Of a DNA stretch of 64,000 nt, positions 25,321 through 39,900 are shown in pieces. The stretch covers positions 1 to 64,000 of the forward strand of contig NW_027526748.1 of assembly GCF_052857255.1 (NCBI RefSeq). The letters are read 5' to 3'. Origin of the DNA: Amblyomma americanum (Eukaryota > Arthropoda > Arachnida > Ixodida > Ixodidae). The translations under genes and the position numbers were made by a program. Positions within the stretch are counted from its first letter, which is position 1. Every line of letters begins with the position of its first letter. The notes beneath the pieces were generated by a model that made no database searches, was not told where the DNA came from, and worked only from the letters and a program-made list of their open reading frames with translations.

Positions 25321-27605
25321 AATCTGAACACATCGGTTTTACAAGTGTTCCTCTGATACGCGTCAAAACTTTTTTCTCTTATAACTGCACGAAAAGCATG
25401 TATTCTTGCTTAGTCCAACGAAACAAGCTGTTTTAGACCGAAACGAGGTAAATCTGAGCATATCGGTTTTACAAGTGTCCTTGTGACATGCCTTTAAAAC
25501 TTTTTCTCTTATAACTGCGCGAAAAGCATGTATTCCTGCTTAATACAGCGAAACAAGCTGTTTTAGACCAAAACGAGCTAAATCACAACACATCGGTTTT
25601 ACAAGTGTTCCTCTGATACGCGTCAAATTTTTTTCTCTTATAACTGCGCGAAAGGCATGTATTCTTGCTTAATACAGCGAAACAAGCTGTTTTAGACCGA
25701 AACGAGCTAAATCACAACACATCGCTTTTACAAGTTTTCCTCTGATACGCGTCAACTCTTTTTTCTCTTATAGCTGCGCGAAAAGCATGTATTCGTGCTT
25801 AGTCCAACGAAACAAGCTGTTTTAGACCGAAACGAGGTAAATCTGAACACATCGGTTTTACAAGTGTCCCTGTGACACGCCTTTAAAGCTTTTTCTCTTA
25901 TCACTGCGCGAAAAGCATGTATTTCTGCTTAATACAGCGAAACAAGCTGTTTTAGACCGAAACGAGCTAAATCACAACACATCGGTTTTACAATTGTTCC
26001 TCTGATACGCGTCTAAACTTTTTCTCTTATAACTGCGCGAAAAGCATGTATTCTTGCTTAATACAACGAAACAAGCTGTTTTAGACCGAAACGAGCTAAA
26101 TCACAACACATCGGTTTTACAAGTGTCTCCCTGATACGCGTCAAAACTTTTTCTTCTATAACTGCGCGTAAAGCATGTATTGGTGCTTAATACAACAAAA
26201 CAAGCTGTTTTAGACCGAAACGAGCTAAATCTGAACACATCGGTTTTACAAGTGTTCCTCTGATACGCGTCAAAACTTTTTCTCTTATAACTGCGCGAAA
26301 AGCATGTATTCTTGCTTAATACAGCGAAACAAGCTGTTTTAAACCGAAACGAGCTAAATCACAACACATCGGTTTTACAAGTGTTCCTCTGATACGCGTC
26401 AAAACTTTTTCTCTTATAACTGCGCGAAAAGCATGTATTTCTGCTTAATACAGCGAAACAAGCTGTTTTAGACCGAAACGAGCTAAATCACAACACATCG
26501 GTTTTACAATTGTTCCTCTGATACGCGTCTAAACTTTTTCTCTTATAACTGCGCGAAAAGCCTGTATTCGTGCTTAATACAACGAAACAAGCTGTTTTAG
26601 ACCGAAACGAGCTAAATCTGAACACATCGGTTTTACAAGTGTCCCTGTGACACGCGTCAAAACTTTTTCTCTTATAACTGCGCGAAAAGCATGTATTCTT
26701 GCTTAATACAGCGAAACAAGCTGTTTTAGACCGAAACGAGCTAAATCACAACACATCGGTTTTACAAGTGTTCCTCTGATACGCGTCTAAACTTTTTCTC
26801 TTATAACTGCGCGAAAAGCATGTATTCGTGCTAAATACAACGAAACAAGCTGTTTTAGACCGAAACGAGCTAAATCTGAACACATCGGTTTTACAAGTGT
26901 CCCTGTGACACGCGTCAAATCTTTTTCTCTTATAACTGCGCGAAAAGCATGTATTCTTGCTTAATACAGCGAAACAAGCTGTTTTAGACCGAAACGAGCT
27001 AAATCACAACACATCGGTTTTACAAGTGTTCCTCTGATACGCGTCAAAACTTTTTCTCCTATAACTGCGCGAAAAGCATGTATTCGTGCTTAATACAACG
27101 AAACAAGCTGTTTTAGACCAAAACGAGCTAGATCTGAACACATCGGTTTTCCAAGTGTCCATGTGATACGCGTCAAAACTTTTTCTCTTATAACTGCGCG
27201 AAAAGCATGTATTCGTGCTTAATACAACGAAACAAGCTGTTTTAGTCCGAAAAGAGTTAAATCTGAACACATCGGTTTTACAAGTGTTCCTCTGATACGC
27301 GTCAAAACTTTTTCTCTTATAACTGCGCGAAAAGCATGTATTCTTGCTTAATACAACGAAACAAGCTGTTTTAGACCGAAACGAGCCAAATCACAACACA
27401 TCGGTATTACAAGTGTTCCACGTGATACTCGTCAAAACTTTTTCTCTTATAACTGCGCGAAAAGCATGTATTCGTGCTTAATACAACGAAACAAGCTGTT
27501 TTTGACCGAAACGGGCTAAATCTGAACACATCGGTTTTACAAGTATCCACGTGATACTCGTCAAAACTTTTTCTCTTATAACTGCGCGAAAAGCATGTAT
27601 TCTTG
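25321..27605. repeat. Segment duplicated at 41.33-43.7 kb
   Basis: Ordered markers shared with 41.33-43.7 kb: acttttttctctt with actgcacg, cttagtccaacg, gagcatatcgg with gtccttgtgacatgcc, catcgcttttac with cgtcaactc, class D, A4, A5, ttttaaaccg, then B1, A1, B1, A1, B3 (AGATCT form), gtccgaaaagagtt, A2 and B2 (gggct). The offset is 15,990 at the left and 16,118 at the right, because the right-hand copy has gained about one unit (a second class D near 42.5 kb). Confidence 0.85.
25809..25938. repeat. Representative class D monomer (gcctttaaagc)
   Basis: This 130-bp unit starts from gaggtaaatctgaac and has gtgtccctgtgacacgcc followed by tttaaagc instead of gtcaaaac. It then reads cttatcactgcg and tatttctgc. 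Close relatives sit near 0.57, 6.63, 8.83, 27.81, 41.88 and 42.51 kb. It is rare beside A and B units. Its occurrences define duplicated neighbourhoods, usually with an A4 unit next to it and, in three places (about 0.45, 25.75 and 41.74 kb), a cgtcaactctttttt unit before it. Confidence 0.85.
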
Positions 27606-29938
27606 CTTAATACAGCGAAACAAGCTGTTTTAAACCGAAACGAGCTAAATCACAACACATCGGTTTTACAAGTGTTCCTCTGATACGCGTCAAAACTTTT
27701 TCTCTTATAACTGCGCGAAAAGCATGTATTCTTGCTTAATACAGCGAAACAAGCTGTTTTAGACCGAAACGAGCTAAATCACAACACATCGGTTTTACAA
27801 GTGTCCCTGTGACACGCCTTTAAAGCTTTTTCTCTTATCACTGCGCGAAAAGCATGTATTTCTGCTTAATACAGCGAAACAAGCTGTTTTAGACCGAAAC
27901 GAGCTAAATCACAACACATCGGTTTTACAATTGTTCCTCTGATACGCGTCTAAACTTTTTCTCTTATAACTGCGCGAAAAGCATGTATTCGTGCTTAATA
28001 CAACGAAACAAGCTGTTTTAGACCGAAACGAGCTAAATCTGAACACATCGGTTTTACAAGTGTCCCTGTGACACGCGTCAAAACTTTTTCTCTTATAACT
28101 GCGCGAAAAGCATGTATTCTTGCTTAATACAGCGAAACAAGCTGTTTTAGACCGAAACGAGCTAAATCACAACACATCGGTTTTACAAGTGTTCCTCTGA
28201 TACGCGTCTAAACTTTTTCTCTTATAACTGCGCGAAAAGCATGTATTCGTGCTAAATACAACGAAACAAGCTGTTTTAGACCGAAACGAGCTAAATCTGA
28301 ACACATCGGTTTTACAAGTGTCCCTGTGACACGCGTCAAAACTTTTTCTCTTATAACTGCGCGAAAAGCATGTATTCTTGCTTAATACAGCGAAACAAGC
28401 TGTTTTAGACCGAAACGAGCTAAATCACAACACATCGGTTTTACAAGTGTTCCTCTGATACGCGTCAAAACTTTTTCTCCTATAACTGCGCGAAAAGCAT
28501 GTATTCGTGCTTAATACAACGAAACAAGCTGTTTTAGACCAAAACGAGCTAGATCTGAACACATCGGTTTTCCAAGTGTCCATGTGATACGCGTCAAAAC
28601 TTTTTCTCTTATAACTGCGCGAAAAGCATGTATTCTTGCTTAATACAACGAAACAAGCTGTTTTAGACCGAAACGAGCCAAATCACAACACATCGGTATT
28701 ACAAGTGTTCCACGTGATACTCGTCAAAACTTTTTCTCTTATAACTGCGCGAAAACATGTATTCTTGCTTAATACAACGAAACAAGCTGTTTTAGACCGA
28801 AACGAGCCAAATCACAACACATCGGTATTACAAGTGTTCCACGTGATACTCAAAACTTTTTCTCTTATAACTGCGCGAAAAGCATGTATTCGTGCTTAAT
28901 ACAACGAAACAAGCTGTTTTTGACCGAAACGGGCTAAATCTGAACACATCGGTTTTACAAGTATCCACGTGATACTCGTCAAAACTTTTTCTCTTATAAC
29001 TGCGCGAAAAGCATGTATTCTTGCTTAATACAACGAAACAAGCTGTTTTAGACCGAAACGAGCTAAATCACAACAAATCGGTTTTACAAGTGTCTCTCTA
29101 ATACGCGTCAAAACTTTTTCTCTTATAACTGCGCGAAAAGCATGTATTCTTGCTTAATACAACGATACAAGCTGTTTTAGACCGAAACGAGCTAAATCTG
29201 AACACATCGGTTTTACAAGTATCCACGTGATACTCGTCAAAACTTTTTCTCTTATAACTGCGCGAAAAGCATGTATTCTTGCTTAATACAGCGAAACAAG
29301 CTGTTTTAGACCGAAATGAGCTAAATCACAACACATCGGTTTTACAAGTGTTCCTCTGATACGCGTCAAAACTTTTTCTTTTATAACTGCGCGAAAAGCA
29401 TGTATTCTTGCTTAATACAGCGAATCAAGCTGTTTTAGACCGAAACGAGCTAAATCACAACACATCGGTATTACAAGTGTTCCACGTGATACTCGTCAAA
29501 ACTTTTTCTCTTATAACGGCGCGAAAAGCATGTATTCGTGCTTAATACAACGAAACAAGCTGTTTTAGACCGAAACGAGCTAAATCTGAACACATCGGTT
29601 TTACAAGTATCCACGTGATACTCGTCAAAACTTTTTCTCTTATAACTGCGCGAAAAGCATGTATTCTTGCTTAATACAACGAAACAAGCTGTTTTAGACC
29701 GAAACTAGCTAAATCATAACACATTGGTTTTACAAGTGTCTCTCTAATACGCGTCAAATTTTTTTCTCTTATAACTGTGCGAAAAGCATGTATTCTTGCT
29801 TAATACAGCGAAACAAGCTGTTTTAGACCGAAACGAGCTAAATCACAACACATCGGTTTTACAATTGTTCCTCTGATACGCGTCTAAACTTTTTCTCTTA
29901 TAACTGCGCGAAAAGCATGTATTCGTGCTTAATACAGC
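27606..29938. repeat. Array segment with local A2 doubling
   Basis: The part from about 28.0 kb repeats 26.6-27.6 kb at an offset of 1,421 bp (11 units) around the ctcctataac marker. Two successive A2 units then occur at 28.68 and 28.80 kb, which is unusual because A2 is normally followed by B2. The first is followed by gaaaacatg (one G lost) and the second has lost gtc (gatactcaaaac). Units after 28.9 kb match 11.25-12.3 kb. No gene is seen. Confidence 0.82.
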
Positions 29939-32002
29939 GAAACAAGCTGTTTTAGACCGAAACGAGCTAAATCACAACACATCGGTTTTACAAGTGTTCC
30001 TCTGATACGCGTCAAAACTTTTACTCTTATAACTGCGCGAAAAGCATGTATTCGTGCTTAATACAACGAAACAAGCTGTTTTAGACCAAAACGAGCCAAA
30101 TCACAACACATCGGTATTACAAGTGTTCCACGTGATACTCGTCAAAACTTTTTCTCTTATAACTGCGCGAAAAGCATGTATTCGTGCTTAATACAACGAA
30201 ACAAGCTGTTTTAGACCAAAACGAGCTAGATCTGAACTCATCGGTTTTCCAAGTGTCCATGTGATACGCGTCAAAACTTTTTCTCTTATAACTGCGCGAA
30301 AAGCATGTATTCGTGCTTAATACAACGAAACAAGCTGTTTTAGTCCGAAAAGAGTTAAATCTGAACACATCGGTTTTACAAGTGTTCCTCTGATACGCGT
30401 CAAAACGTTTTCTCTTATAACTGCGCGAAAAGCATGTATTCTTGCTTAATACAACGAAACAAGCTGTTTTAGACCGAAACGAGCTAAATCACAACACATC
30501 GGTTTTACAAGTGTCTCCCTGATACGCGTCAAAACTTTTTCTTCTATAACTGCGCGTAAAGCATGTATTCGTGCTTAATACAACAAAACAAGCTGTTTTA
30601 GACCGAAACGAGCTAAATCTGAACACATCGGTTTTACAAGTGTTCCTCTGATACGCGTCAAAACTTTTTCTCTTATAACTGCGCGAAAAGCATGTATTCT
30701 TGCTTAATACAGCGAAACAAGCTGTTTTAGACCGAAACGAGCTAAATCTGAACACATCGGTTTTACAAGTGTCCCTGTGACACGCGTCAAAACTTTTTCT
30801 CTTATAACTGCGCGAAAAGCATGTATTCTTGCTTAATACAGCGAAACAAGCTGTTTTAGACCGAAACGAGCTAAATCACAACACATCGGTTTTACAAGTG
30901 TTCCTCTGATACGCGTCTAAACTTTTTCTCTTATAACTGCGCGAAAAGCATGTATTCGTGCTAAATACAACGAAACAAGCTGTTTTAGACCGAAACGAGC
31001 TAAATCTGAACACATCGGTTTTACAAGTGTCCCTGTGACACGCGTCAAAACTTTTTCTCTTATAACTGCGCGAAAAGCATGTATTCTTGCTTAATACAGC
31101 GAAACAAGCTGTTTTAGACCGAAACGAGCTAAATCACAACACATCGGTTTTACAAGTGTTCCTCTGATACGCGTCAAAACTTTTTCTCTTATAACTGCGC
31201 GAAAAGCATGTATTCGTGCTTAATACAACGAAACAAGCTGTTTTAGACCAAAACGAGCTAGATCTGAACTCATCGGTTTTCCAAGTGTCCATGTGATACG
31301 CGTCAAAACTTTTTCTCTTATAACTGCGCGAAAAGCATGTATTCGTGCTTTATACAACGAAACAAGCTGTTTTAGTCCGAAAAGAGTTAAATCTGAACAC
31401 ATCGGTTTTACAGTGTTCCTCTGATACGCGTCAAAACTTTTTCTCTTATAACTGCGCGAAAAGCATGTATTCTTGCTTAATACAACGAAACAAGCTGTTT
31501 TAGACCGAAACGAGCCAAATCACAACACATCGGTATTACAAGTGTTCCACGTGATACTCGTCAAAACTTTTTCTCTTATAACTGCGCGAAAACATGTATT
31601 CGTGCTTAATACAACGAAACAAGCTGTTTTTGACCGAAGCGGGCTAAATCTGAACACATCGGTTTTACAAGTATCCACGTGATACTCGTCAAAACTTTTT
31701 CTCTTATAACTGCGCGAAAAGCATGTATTCTTGCTTAATACAACGAAACAAGCTGTTTTAGACCGGAACGAGCTAAATCACAACAAATCGGTTTTACAAG
31801 TGTCTCTCTAATACGCGTCAAAACTTTTTCTCTTATAACTGCGCGAAAAGCATGTATTCTTGCTTAATACAACGAAACAAGCTGTTTTAGACCGAAACGA
31901 GCTAAATCTGAACACATCGGTTTTACAAGTATCCACGTGATACTCGTCAAAACTTTTTCTCTTATAACTGCGCGAAAAGCATGTATTCGTGCTTAATACA
32001 GC
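29939..32002. repeat. 16-monomer tandem duplication, copy 1 (2,064 bp)
   Basis: Order begins A1 with cttttactc, A2 preceded by gaccaaaacgagcc, B3 (AGATCT, gaactcatcgg), gtccgaaaagagtt, A5, B, B1, A1 with gtctaaac, B1, A1, B3, gtccgaaaagagtt with ttttacagtg, A2 with gaaaacatg, B2 with gaagcgggct, A3 with gaccggaacg, B2. The next 1,935 bp repeats this order. Confidence 0.9.
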
Positions 32003-33937
32003 GAAACAAGCTGTTTTAGACCGAAACGAGCTAAATCACAACACATCGGTTTTACAAGTGTTCCTCTGATACGCGTCAAAACTTTTACTCTTATAACTGC
32101 GCGAAAAGCATGTATTCGTGCTTAATACAACGAAACAAGCTGTTTTAGACCAAAACGAGCCAAATCACAACACATCGGTATTACAAGTGTTCCACGTGAT
32201 ACTCGTCAAAACTTTTTCTCTTATAACTGCGCGAAAAGCATGTATTCGTGCTTAATACAACGAAACAAGCTGTATTAGACCAAAACGAGCTAGATCTGAA
32301 CTCATCGGTTTTCCAAGTGTCCATGTGATACGCGTCAAAACTTTTTCTCTTATAACTGCGCGAAAAGCATGTATTCGTGCTTAATACAACGAAACAAGCT
32401 GTTTTAGTCCGAAAAGAGTTAAATCTGAACACATCGGTTTTACAAGTGTTCCTCTGATACGCGTCAAAACGTTTTCTCTTATAACTGCGCGAAAAGCATG
32501 TATTCTTGCTTAATACAACGAAACAAGCTGTTTTAGACCGAAACGAGCTAAATCACAACACATCGGTTTTACAAGTGTCTCCCTGATACGCGTCAAAACT
32601 TTTTCTTCTATAACTGCGCGTAAAGCATGTATTTGTGCTTAATACAACAAAACAAGCTGTTTTAGACCGAAACGAGCTAAATCTGAACACATCGGTTTTA
32701 CAAGTGTTCCTCTGATACGCGTCAAAACTTTTTCTCTTATAACTGCGCGAAAAGCATGTATTCTTGCTTAATACAGCGAAACAAGCTGTTTTAGACCGAA
32801 ACGAGCTAAATCTGAACACATCGGTTTTACAAGTGTCCCTGTGACACGCGTCAAAACTTTTTCTCTTATAACTGCGCGAAAAGCATGTATTCTTGCTTAA
32901 TACAGCGAAACAAGCTGTTTTAGACCGAAACGAGCTAAATCACAACACATCGGTTTTACAAGTGTTCCTCTGATACGCGTCTAAACTTTTTCTCTTATAA
33001 CTGCGCGAAAAGCATGTATTCGTGCTAAATACAACGAAACAAGCTGTTTTAGACCGAAACGAGCTAAATCACAACACATCGGTTTTACAAGTGTTCCTCT
33101 GATACGCGTCAAAACTTTTTCTCTTATAACTGCGCGAAAAGCATGTATTCGTGCTTAATACAACGAAACAAGCTGTTTTAGACCAAAACGAGCTAGATCT
33201 GAACTCATCGGTTTTCCAAGTGTCCATGTGATACGCGTCAAAACTTTTTCTCTTATAACTGCGCGAAAAGCATGTATTCGTGCTTTATACAACGAAACAA
33301 GCTGTTTTAGTCCGAAAAGAGTTAAATCTGAACACATCGGTTTTACAGTGTTCCTCTGATACGCGTCAAAACTTTTTCTCTTATAACTGCGCGAAAAGCA
33401 TGTATTCTTGCTTAATACAACGAAACAAGCTGTTTTAGACCGAAACGAGCCAAATCACAACACATCGGTATTACAAGTGTTCCACGTGATACTCGTCAAA
33501 ACTTTTTCTCTTATAACTGCGCGAAAACATGTATTCGTGCTTAATACAACGAAACAAGCTGTTTTTGACCGAAGCGGGCTAAATCTGAACACATCGGTTT
33601 TACAAGTATCCACGTGATACTCGTCAAAACTTTTTCTCTTATAACTGCGCGAAAAGCATGTATTCTTGCTTAATACAACGAAACAAGCTGTTTTAGACCG
33701 GAACGAGCTAAATCACAACAAATCGGTTTTACAAGTGTCTCTCTAATACGCGTCAAAACTTTTTCTCTTATAACTGCGCGAAAAGCATGTATTCTTGCTT
33801 AATACAACGAAACAAGCTGTTTTAGACCGAAACGAGCTAAATCTGAACACATCGGTTTTACAAGTATCCACGTGATACTCGTCAAAACGTTTTCTCTTAT
33901 AACTGCGCGAAAAGCATGTATTCTTGCTTAATACAGC
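32003..33937. repeat. 16-monomer tandem duplication, copy 2, one unit short (1,935 bp)
   Basis: The offset from copy 1 is 2,064 up to about 33.05 kb and 1,935 after it. The difference is exactly one monomer: the B1 unit at about 31.0 kb of copy 1 is absent here. Private changes include tgtattagacc near 32.27 kb and atttgtgc near 32.63 kb. The shared gaagcgggct, gaaaacatg and ttttacagtg variants confirm the relationship. Confidence 0.9.
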
Positions 33938-36900
33938 GAAACAAGCTGTTTTAGACCGAAATGAGCTAAATCACAACACATCGGTTTTACAAGTGTTCCT
34001 CTGATACGCGTCAAAACTTTTTCTTTTATAACTGCGCGAAAAGCATGTATTCTTGCTTTATACAGCGAATCAAGCTGTTTTAGACCGAAACGAGCTAAAT
34101 CACAACACATCGGTATTACAAGTGTTCCACGTGATACTCGTCAAAACTTTTTCTCTTATAACGGCGCGAAAAGCATGTATTCGTGCTTAATACAACCAAA
34201 CAAGCTGTTTTAGACCGAAACGAGCTAAATCTGAACACATCGGTTTTACAAGTATCCACGTGATACTCGTCAAAACTTTTTCTCTTATAACTGCGCGAAA
34301 AGCATGTATTCTTGCTTAATACAACGAAACAAGCTGTTTTAGACCGAAACGAGCTAAATCACAACACATCGGTTTTACAAGTGTCTCTCTAATACGCGTC
34401 AAATTTTTTTCTCTTATAACTGCGAGAAAAGCATGTATTCTTGCTTAATACAGCGAAACAAGCTGTTTTAGACCGAAACGAGCAAAATCAAAACACATCG
34501 GTTTTACAATTGTTCCTCTGATACGCGTCTAAACTTTTTCTCTTATAACTGCGCGAAAAGCATGTATTCGTGCTTAATACAGCGAAACAAGCTGTTTTAG
34601 ACCGAAACGAGCTAAATCACAACACATCGGTTTTACAAGTGTTCCTCTGATACGCGTCAAAACTTTTTCTCTTATAACTGCGCGAAAAGCATGTATTCGT
34701 GCTTAATACAACGAAACAAGCTGTTTTAGACCAAAACGAGCTAAATCTGAACACATCGGTTTTCCAAGTGTCCATGTGATACGCGTCAAAACTTTTTCCC
34801 TTATAACTGCGCGAAAAGCATATATTCGTGCTTAATACAACGAAACAAGCTGTTTTAGACCGAAACGAGTTAAATCTGAGCACATCGGTTTTACAAGTGT
34901 CCCTGTGACACGCGTCAAAACTTTTTCTCTTATAACTGCGCGAAAAGCATGTATTCTTGCTTAATACAACGAAACAAGCTGTTGTAGACCGAAATGAGCT
35001 AAATCACAACACATCGGTTTTACAAGTGTTCCTCTGATACGCGTCAAAACGTTTTCTCTTATAACTGCGCGAAAAGCATGTATTCTTGCTTAATACAACG
35101 AAACAAGCTGTTTTAGACCGAAACGAGCTAAATCACAACACATCGGTTTTACAAGTGTCTCCCTGATACGCGTCAAAACTTTTTCTTCTATAAATGCGCG
35201 TAAAGCATGTATTCGTGCTTAATACAACAAAACAAGCTGTTTTAGACCGAAACGAGCTAAATCTGAACACATCGGTTTTACAAGTGTTCCTCTGATACGC
35301 GTCAAAACTTTTTCTCTTATAACTGCGCGAAAAGCATGTACTCTTGCTTAATACAGCGAAACAAGCTTTTTTAGACCGAAACGAGCTAAATCTGAACACA
35401 TCGGTTTTACAAGTGTCCCTGTGACACGCGTCAAAACTTTTTCTCTTACAACTGCGCGAAAAGCATGTATTCTTGCTTAATACAGCGAAACAAGCTGTTT
35501 TAGACCGAAACGAGCTAAATCACAACACATCGGTTTTACAAGTGTTCCTCTGATACGCGTCTAAACTTTTTCTCTTATAACTGCGCGAAAAGCATGTATT
35601 CGTGCTAAATACAACGAAACAAGCTGTTTTAGACCGAAACGAGCTAAATCTGAACACATCGGTTTTACAAGTGTCCCTGTGACACGCGTCAAAACTTTTT
35701 CTCTTATAACTGCGCGAAAAGCATGTATTCTTGCTTAATACAGCGAAACAAGCTGTTTTAGACCGAAACGAGATAAATCACAACACATCGGTTTTACAAG
35801 TGTTCCTCTGATACGCGTCAAAACTTTTTCTCTTATAACTGCGCGAAAAGCATGTATTCGTGCTTAATACAACGAAACAAGCTGTTTTAGACCAAAACGA
35901 GCTAGATCTGAACACATCGGTTTTCCAAGTGTCCATGTGATACGCGTCAAAACTTTTTCTCTTATAACTGCGCGAAAAGCATGTATTCGTGCTTAATACA
36001 ACGAAACAAGCTGTTTTAGTCCGAAAAGAGTTAAATCTGAACACATCGGTTTTACAAGTGTTCCTCTGATACGCGTCAAAACTTTTTCTCTTATAACTGC
36101 GCGAAAAGCATGTATTCTTGCTTAATACAACGAAACAAGCTGTTTTAGACCGAAACGAGCCAAATCACAACACATCGGTATTACAAGTGTTCCACGTGAT
36201 ACTCGTCAAAACTTTTTCTCTTATAACTGCGCGAAAAGCATGTATTCGTGCTTAATACAACGAAACAAGCTGTTTTTGACCGAAACGGGCTAAATCTGAA
36301 CACATCGGTTTTACAAGTATCCACGTGATACTCGTCAAAACTTTTTCTCTTATAACTGCGCGAAAAGCATGTATTCTTGCTTAATACAACGAAACAAGCT
36401 GTTTTAGACCGAAACGAGCTAAATCACAACAAATCGGTTTTACAAGTGTCTCTCTAATACGCGTCAAAACTTTTTCTTTTATAACTGCGCGAAAAGCATG
36501 TATTCTTGCTTAATACAACGAAACAAGCTGTTTTAGACCGAAACGAGCTAAATCTGAACACATCGGTTTTACAAGTATCCACGTGATACTCGTCAAAACG
36601 TTTTCTCTTATAACTGCGCGAAAAGCATGTATTCTTGCTTAATACAGCGAAACAAGCTGTTTTAGACCGAAATGAGCTAAATCACAACACATCGGTTTTA
36701 CAAGTGTTCCTCTGATACGCGTCAAAACTTTTTCTTTTATAACTGCGCGAAAAGCATGTATTCTTGCTTAATACAGCGAATCAAGCTGTTTTAGACCGAA
36801 ACGAGCTAAATCACAACACATCGGTATTACAAGTGTTCCACGTGATACTCGTCAAAACTTTTTCTCTTATAACGGCGCGAAAAGCATGTATTCGTGCTTA

Positions 36901-39900
36901 ATACAACCAAACAAGCTGTTTTAGACCGAAACGAGCTAAATCTGAACACATCGGTTTTACAAGTATCCACGTGATACTCGTCAAAACTTTTTCTCTTATA
37001 ACTGCGCGAAAAGCATGTATTCTTGCTTAATACAACGAAACAAGCTGTTTTAGACCGAAACGAGCTAAATCACAACACATCGGTTTTACAAGTGTCTCTC
37101 TAATACGCGTCAAATTTTTTTCTCTTATAACTGCGCGAAAAGCATGTATTCTTGCTTAATACAGCGAAACAAGCTGTTTTAGACCGAAACGAGCTAAATC
37201 ACAACACATCGGTTTTACAATTGTTCCTCTGATACGCGTCTAAACTTTTTCTCTTATAACTGCGCGAAAAGCATGTATTCGTGCTTAATACAGCGAAACA
37301 AGCTGTTTTAGACCGAAACGAGCTAAATCACAACACATCGGTTTTACAAGTGTTCTGATACGCGGCAAAACTTTTTCTCTTATAACTGCGCGAAAAGCAT
37401 GTATTCGTGCTTAATACAACGAAACAAGCTGTTTTAGACCAAAACGAGCTAAATCTGAACACATCGGTTTTCCAAGTGTCCATGTGATACGCGTCAAAAC
37501 TTTTTCCCTTATAACTGCGCGAAAAGCATGTATTCGTGCTTAATACAACGAAACAAGCTGTTTTAGACCGAAACGAGTTAAATCTGAGCACATCGGTTTT
37601 ACAAGTGTCCCTGTGACACGCGTCAAAACTTTTTCTCTTATAACTGCGCGAAAAGCATGTATTCTTGCTTAATACAACGAAACAAGCTGTTGTAGACCGA
37701 AATGAGCTAAATCACAACACATCGGTTTTACAAGTGTTCCTCTGATACGCGTCAAAACTTTTTCTCTTATAAGTGCGCGAAAAGCATGTATTCTTGCTTA
37801 ATACAGCGAAACAAGCTGTTTTAGACCGAAACGAGCTAAATCACAACACGTCGGTATTACAAGTATCCACGTGATACTCGTCAAAACTTTTTCTCTTATA
37901 ACTGCACGAAAAGCATGTATTCTTGCTTAATACAACGAAACAAGCTGTTTTAGACCGAAACGAGCTAAATCACAACACATCGGTTTTACAAGTGTCTCCC
38001 TGATACGCGTCAAAACTTTTTCTTCTATAACTGCGCGTAAAGCATGTATTCGTGCTTAATACAACAAAACAAGCTGTTTTAGACCGAAACGAGCTAAATC
38101 TGAACACATCGGTTTTACAAGTGTTCCTCTGATACGCGTCAAAACTTTTTCTCTTATAACTGCGCGAAAAGCATGTATTCTTGCTTAATACAGCGAAACA
38201 AGCTGTTTTAGACCGAAACGAGCTAAATCACAACACATCGGTTTTACAAGTGTTCCTCTGATACGCAAAACTTTTTCTCTTATAACTGCGCGAAAAGCAT
38301 GTATTCGTGCTTAATACAGCGAAACAAGCTGTTTTAGACCGAAACGAGCTAAATCACAACACCGGTTTTACAAGTGTTCCTCTGATACGCGTCAAAACTT
38401 TTTCTCTTATAACTGCGCGAAAAGCATGTATTCGTGCTTAATACAACGAAACAAGCTGTTTTAGACCAAAACGAGCTAAATCTGAACACATCGGTTTTCC
38501 AAGTGTCCATGTGATACGCGTCAAAACTTTTTCCCTTATAACTGCGCGAAAAGCATGTATTCGTGCTTAATACAACGAAACAAGCTGTTTTAGTCCGAAA
38601 AGAGTTAAATCTGAACACATCGGTTTTACAAGTGTTCCTCCGATACGCGTCAAAACTTTTACTCTTATAACTGCGCGAAAAGCATGTATTCTTGCTTAAT
38701 ACAACGAAACAAGCTGTTTTAGACCGAAACGAGCCAAATCACAACACATCGGTATTACAAGTGTTCCACGTGATACTCGTCAAAACTTTTTCTCTTATAA
38801 CTGCGCGAAAAGCATGTATTCGTGCTTAATACAACGAAACAAGCTGTTTTAGACCGAAACGAGCTAAATCTGAACACATCGGTTTTACAAGTGTCCCTGT
38901 GACACGCGTCAAAACTTTTTCTCTTATAACTGCGCGAAAAGCATGTATTCTTGCTTAATACAACGAAACAAGCTGTTTTAGACCGAAATGAGCTAAATCA
39001 CAACACATCGGTTTTACAAGTGTTCCTCTGATACGCGTCAAAAATTTTCTCTTATAACTGCGCGAAAAGCATGTATTCTTGCTTAATACAGCGAAACAAG
39101 CTGTTTTAGACCGAAACGAGCTAAATCACAACACATCGGTATAACAAGTGTTCCACGTGATACTCGTCAAAACGTTTTCTCTTATAACTGCGCGAAAATC
39201 ATGTATTCGTGCTTAATACAACGAAACAAGCTGTTTTAGACCGAAACGAGCTAAATCTGAACACTTCGGTTTTACAAGTATCCACGTGATACTCGTCAAA
39301 ACTTTTTCTCTTATAACTGCGCGAAAAGCATGTATTCTTGCTTAATACAACGAAACAAGCTGTTTTAGACCGAAACGAGCTAAATCACAACACATCGGTT
39401 TTACAAGTGTCTCTCTGATACGCGTCAAAACTTTTTCTTCTATAACTGCGCGTAAAGCATGTATTCTTGCTTAATACAACGAAACAAGCTGTTTTAGACC
39501 GAAACGAGCTAAATCTGAACACATCGGTTTTACAAGTATCCACGTGATACTCGTAAAAACTTTCTCTCTTATAACTGCGCGAAAAGCATGTATTCTTGCT
39601 TAATACAACGAAACAAGCTGTTTTAGATTGAAACGAGCTAAATCATAACACATCGGTTTTACAAGTGTCTCTCTAATAGGCGTCAAAACTTTTTCTATAA
39701 CTGCGCGTAAAGCATGTATTCGTGCTTAATACAACGAAACAAGTTGTTTTAGACCGAAACGAGCTAAATCTGAATACCGGTTTTACAAGTGTCCCTGTGA
39801 CACGCGTCAAAACTTTTTCTCTTATAACTGCGCGAAAAGCATGTATTCTTGCTTAATACAGCGAAACAAGCTGTTTTAGACCGAAACGAGCTAAATCACA

